From the NCBI GenBank assembly GCA_015680905.1, contig CM027378.1, positions 8,475,001 through 8,539,000 of the forward strand: a DNA stretch of 64,000 bases, in the 5' to 3' direction. Numbering within the stretch: the stretch's first letter is position 1; each line of letters starts with the position of its first letter. The notes beneath the pieces are model-generated. The model saw only the letters and a list, made by a program, of their open reading frames with translations, made no database searches and was not told where the DNA came from. Both the position numbers and the translations under genes were made by a program. Shown piece by piece: positions 59,649-64,000 of this stretch. Source of the stretch: Coptis chinensis (Eukaryota; Streptophyta; Magnoliopsida; Ranunculales; Ranunculaceae).

Positions 59649-62600
59649 TTCAGGTAGTACCACTTCACAAGCAAATCTGACAGGTATATCTCTCTCGTGT
59701 TTTTCTAAATCCATATGGATCATTGACTCTGGTGCTACCAATCATGTCTGTTCATCATTACATCTATTTTCTCATTATCATACTTGTTTAACACATTCTA
59801 TTCTTAAACTTTCGAATGGCACATACCATTTAATTACTCATGTTGGTAGTGTTACTCTCTCTCCTCTATTGCGTCTTGACAATGTTCTGTTTGTTCACAA
59901 CTTTCATTTTAACTTGCTTTCCATTAGTGAACTAGTCAAATCTCACCCTATCTCTATCACGTTCATTAATTATTTTTGCCTTTTTCAGGACCAGTTATCG
60001 AAGAAGAAGATTGGATTGGGACGGCTTAATGGGGGACTCTACCATCTCCAACTAGCTTCTGTTTGCTCATCCCACAACTTCACCACCAATAATTTATGGT
60101 ATTATCGCTTAGGACATCTCACTTCTACGCTTTTGCAGATTTTAGCTAAGCAATTTCCTTTCATTTCTAATTCCAATAATGCTACTTGCAATGTATGTCT
60201 GCAAGCTAAGCAAACACGTTTATCTTTTTCTCATAGTTCAATAAAAACTATTAGACCTTTCCAAAATATTCATTGTGACATTTGGGGTCCTTTTCATTTA
60301 TCATCTTATTCCAATGCTCGTTTTTTCTTAACTATTGTCGATGATTTTAGTCGTGCTACATGGATTTATCTTATGACTGTCAAATCTGAAACTGTCATGC
60401 ATTTACAATCCTTTTTTGCCATGGTTCATACTCAATTTCACTCTACAATACATTCACTCATATCTGGCCATAGCAATATTAATGACCATTTTCATGAAAT
60501 CCAAGTCCTTCGATCCGACAATGGATCCGAATTTATATCCCATAACATGCAACACTTTTTTTTTCAAAACATGGGGTTATCCACCAACATAGTTGCGTTG
60601 CTACTCCCCAACAAAACACTATTGTTGAAATAAAACATTGTTACTTACTCAACGTTGTACGAGCGTTACGTTTTCAAGCTCATCTCCCATTATCTTTCTC
60701 GGGTGAATGCATTCTCACCACAGGCTATCTCATTAACAAAATTCCTAGCACTTTGTTAAATAACAAATCACCTCATGAGCTTTTATTTACAACACCTCCC
60801 ATTCTTGCCCACCTTCGTGTTTTTGGTTGTTTATGTTTTGCTCACAACACTTCCATTAAAAATAAGTTTGATCACCGCGAAAAACCTGGCATCTTCATTG
60901 GTTATCCTTATGCTCAGAAGGGCTATCACATTTATGATTTATCTTCCAAGAAAATTTATACTTCCCGTGACGTGATTTTCCATGAGAATGTCTTCCCCTA
61001 TCAAAATTTATCTTCCCCACCATCCCATCTGCCAGTTTATCCCTTACCCATCCCCGACAATGAGACATTTGACCTTCAATCATTTCCTGTCACTCCAATA
61101 GACGGAGCGAGCACGCGCCCTCCCTACTGACACTCTTCCAACTCAGACAGCTCCCGCACCTGCAATTTTGGAACTCCCTCAGCCACCACAACCCTACCCT
61201 CCTACCTCACCTCGATCTACTAGAGTACGAAACCCCCCACCACTTCTCATCAAAGATTATCACTATCCTACTCTCACCAAGGCACCTACAGTCCCTCGTT
61301 CAGCCAACTTCATCCACTCGGACTCTAAGGTAACACGGTCTTCCACTCCATATCCTATGGCTTTCTATGTTTCTGGCAGTAACTTTTCTACTTGTCATAA
61401 AACTTTTTTGTCTAAAGTGCCTTCTTCAATTGTTCCTACATCTTTTTCTCAAGCTGTCAAAAATCCAGAATGGAAAGCTGCTATGGCTACTGAAATTGCA
61501 GCTTTGGAACAAAATAACACATGGACTCTTATTCCGTCATCCTCTCATCATAAGCTTATTGGTTGTAAATAAGTTTTCAAGATTAAATATCATTCAGATG
61601 GTTCTATTGAACGTTACAAAGCTCGTCTTGTTGCCATGGGTTACAATCAGATTGAAGGCCAAGACTATCATGACACTTTTGCACCCGTTGCTAAATTAGT
61701 CACTATTCAATTACTTCTCTCCATTGCTGCTATCAGACATTGGACTCTTTATCAGCTGGATGTCCACAATGCCTTTTTCCAAGGCGATTTGGATGAAAAA
61801 CTATTTATATGACCTTACCTCCTGGATTCGCCAAACAGGGGGAGCACAGGATATGTCGCCTCAATAAGTCCTTATATGGACTCAAGCAGGCTTCTCGGCA
61901 ATAGTTTGCCAAACTATCTACCACTCTTATCATTGCTGGCTTCACTCAGTCTAAGTCTGATTATTCTCTATTTACTAATATTTGTGGTTCTGATTCTATA
62001 TTTGTCCTTGTATATGTAGATGACATTCTGATCACAGGCAACAATCCATCTCTCATTCAGAACTTGAAGCAATTTTTAGAAGCAAAGTTTTATATCAAGG
62101 ACTTGGGACGTCTAAAATATTTCTTGGGTATCGAGGTTGCTCGTTTCAAAGAAGGATTATTTCTTACACAGCGCAAATGTCTTTTGGACATTCTGTCTGA
62201 TTGTGGTACCACTGGTGGTCGTATTTCTGAGTTTCCTATGGAACAAAACATCAACCTCCATACTGATGATGGCACATTACTTCAGGATCCTACTGTCTAT
62301 CGTCGCTTGATTGGGCATCTTTTATATCTCACAGTTACACGTCCAGATATCACTTATTCTGTTAATTATCTCAGCCGTTTCATGCAGTCCCCACGGACTC
62401 CACATCTAGATGTTGCTCATCGTATACTTCGCTACCTTAAAGGTTTGATCAACAAAGGGATTCTCTTATCCGCTAATAGTTCTTTACACATCTCTGGTTT
62501 TCTATGACTCTGATTAGGCTGGCTGCCCTGTCACTCGTCGTTCTACTAGTGGTTATTGCACTTTTCTTGGTTCTAGCCCTATATCCTGGAAAACAAAGAA

Positions 62601-62913
62601 ACAGAGCATCAGATCCCGTTTCTTCCGGCCGGAAGCGAATATCGTTCCATGGCTACCTTGGCGTGTGAACTTCAATGGTTGAAGTATCTTCTCTCTGACT
62701 TAGGCATTTCTCATCCTTCTCCGATGAACATATTCTGTGACAATCAAGCTGCCCTTCATCTCTCTCAAAATCCAGTTTTTCATGAACGAACGAAGCACAT
62801 CGAATTGGACTATCATTTCTTACGCGACAAGATACAGGCCAAGTTACTATCTCCTACGTTCATTCCATCCTCAGATTAGGTGGCTAACGCCTTCACTAAA
62901 CCTCTCGGTAATG
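59641..62913 (+). pseudogene. copia pol region (protease, integrase, reverse transcriptase, RNase H), broken
   Basis: Protease motif DSGATNHV near 59730, pre-integrase LWYYRLGHL and CNVCLQAK, integrase DIWGPF and VLRSDNGSEF, then a frame break near 60600. The integrase C-terminal part (FGCLCFAH) is at 60753-61130. Reverse transcriptase starts at about 61450 with a stop at 61570, keeps YVDD near 62010, and shifts frame near 61800. RNase H (CDNQAALHLSQNP) ends with a stop near 62880. At least five lesions make it non-functional. Confidence 0.88.
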
Positions 62914-62979
62914 ACACCTTTCTGAGATTAATTTGCAAGTTGGGAGTTCTTGACATTCACTCTCCAACTTGAGGGGGAG

Positions 62980-63195
62980 TATTAGAAGTAGTTCTTCACG
63001 TCATAGCGCAGAGCGTGCCCTCGCCCTATGCTTCACAATTGTCCAGAAGATTTAGCGTGCCCGCGCCTCGAGTTAAATACACGCACGGTCTGCTTTTTTT
63101 TCCTATTTTAGAATGTTGTAATCTCTATATAAACAATTGTAATCTCCTTAGAAATCAATCAAGTAAATATTCTCAAATCTCTCTCTAATTTATCA
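62980..63195 (+). repeat. 3' LTR, 216 bp
   Basis: Same ends as the 5' LTR but with a deletion of about 54 bp in the GC-rich part plus several substitutions. Confidence 0.93.
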
Positions 63196-63470
63196 CATCT
63201 ACCATCATACACGGTAAATAGTAGGATTACTGACTTGTTTAAATTTGAAAATTTAGATGGAGTCTGAAGTTAACAGCTATTATCTAATTATTATTGTCAT
63301 GAAGTTAATATTTCAAGTATTGGTTCAAGCTTAATGACTGTTGCTAGCTCAAATGCTTACTTTAAAGTTTGCAGCATTTTAATCTGGCTGTGGATCTTTT
63401 ATCTTTTCTTTTGTTACGTACCATTTCACCAATTCTTTTGGAAATGCCCAGTGTTGAAACCTGAGACTAA

Positions 63471-64000
63471 GAGCATCTTTAGGAGTGATACTTTCCTAGC
63501 ATCAAACACCAAATTTCCAACAATTTGGTATTTTTTTATCTTCAGGAGAGTCACATGTTGATGAAAACACCAAAAAAACACCAAATCAGCCAAAATTTGG
63601 TTCCAGCTTTAGTGTTGTATCAAATCTCTCACGCGGTTTTCGAAAAACTGCACGGTTTTTCTAACACCGCATGGGCTTGGGCTACTAATTGGGCTTCTAT
63701 GGCGCAGTTTTGACAACACCACGTGGTTTTTCCAAAACTACGTGCTCTCAATGAAGAAACAGGCAAAAAACGGGTAAAAAACGGCTATATCTTTCTAACA
63801 CTATAAATTGAAACACTCACACAATAGTTTTACACTCACTTCTTTTTCTCTAATCTCTACTCTCTACTCTTAAAACAACAATGGTTAGTGAATAACCAAA
63901 AGCAAAATCTAGAGGGGCTTCATAGATACAAGAAGAAGATGTTGCTTTCACTAATAGTTGGCTACAAGTTAGTCAAGATGGTGTAGTAGGAAATGAGCAG
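63471..64000 (+). mobile_element. PIF/Harbinger element, left end, continues past the window
   Basis: The terminal GAGCATCTTTAGGAGTGATA is preceded by TAA (63468-63470), the usual target site. A TATA-like CTATAAAT near 63801 and an ATG at about 63883 follow. The downstream translation, read past a TAA and a TAG, contains EEDVAFTNSWLQVSQDGVVGNEQ-like text in pieces (EEDVAF, NSWLQVSQD, VVGNEQ), typical of the Myb-like ORF1 of plant Harbingers. ORF1 is therefore decayed. The transposase would lie to the right. Confidence 0.7.

Larger units (their letters stand above)
58284..63195 (+). mobile_element. Ty1/copia LTR retrotransposon, complete but broken
   Basis: Two LTRs (58284-58553, 62980-63195) lie inside a 5-bp target duplication, CATCT, at 58279-58283 and 63196-63200. 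A primer-binding site TGGTATCAGG (initiator Met tRNA type) starts at 58554. A polypurine tract, TGAGGGGGAG, ends at 62979. Domain order protease, integrase, reverse transcriptase, RNase H is copia. The host LTR starts with TATTAG instead of TG. Confidence 0.95.

Overview
The window is nuclear DNA of a flowering plant, most likely a eudicot. It is AT-rich, its genes are split by GT-AG introns, its proteins are plant families, and transposon relics fill the space between and inside genes. No prokaryotic or organellar gene order is present.

Layout. 1-540 (+): 3' end of an NPF/PTR-type transporter gene with an apparent frameshift at the window edge. 1390-6749 (+): complete seven-exon gene for organellar (probably mitochondrial) translation initiation factor IF-2. 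About 7182-11580 (+): pseudogene of the ARF guanine-nucleotide exchange factor GNOM, without its 5' end and broken four times. 12009-29153 (+): decayed PYROXD2-like oxidoreductase gene, without its FAD-binding 5' exons and split by a 5,956-bp hAT transposon (23084-29039). The hAT element carries a ruined transposase, a nested Harbinger-type MITE and, on its minus strand, exon fragments of a trehalose-6-phosphate phosphatase gene. About 29690-30456 (-): relic of an LNK clock-gene homologue. 33357-33427 (-): damaged tRNA-Pro-like sequence. 33950-35353 (-): intact ZPR1 zinc-finger gene. 37268-47768 (-): intact 16-exon HAD-type cytosolic purine 5'-nucleotidase family gene. 48613-50184 (+): small NFD6-like gene. 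About 49100-53206: LINE relics. 54450-56151 (+): two F-box relics. 58284-63195 (+): Ty1/copia element with two LTRs and a 5-bp target duplication. From 63471: start of a PIF/Harbinger element that runs out of the window.

Four genes look functional: IF-2, ZPR1, the 5'-nucleotidase and NFD6-like. All are housekeeping-type, and IF-2 and NFD6-like are nuclear genes for mitochondrial proteins. The 5'-nucleotidase and NFD6-like genes diverge from a shared 0.84-kb spacer with site-II and telo-box motifs on the NFD6 side. The rest is duplicated gene debris and mobile DNA.

A short hAT-type MITE family (ends CTAGGTTACAT, 8-bp target duplications) occurs at least six times, always in introns. The most unusual items are the hAT element with a captured host-gene segment, its insertion exactly on a splice acceptor, and an 8-bp duplication in the GNOM pseudogene that resembles a hAT excision footprint. 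All calls come from reading the sequence and from remembered protein families; no database search was run.
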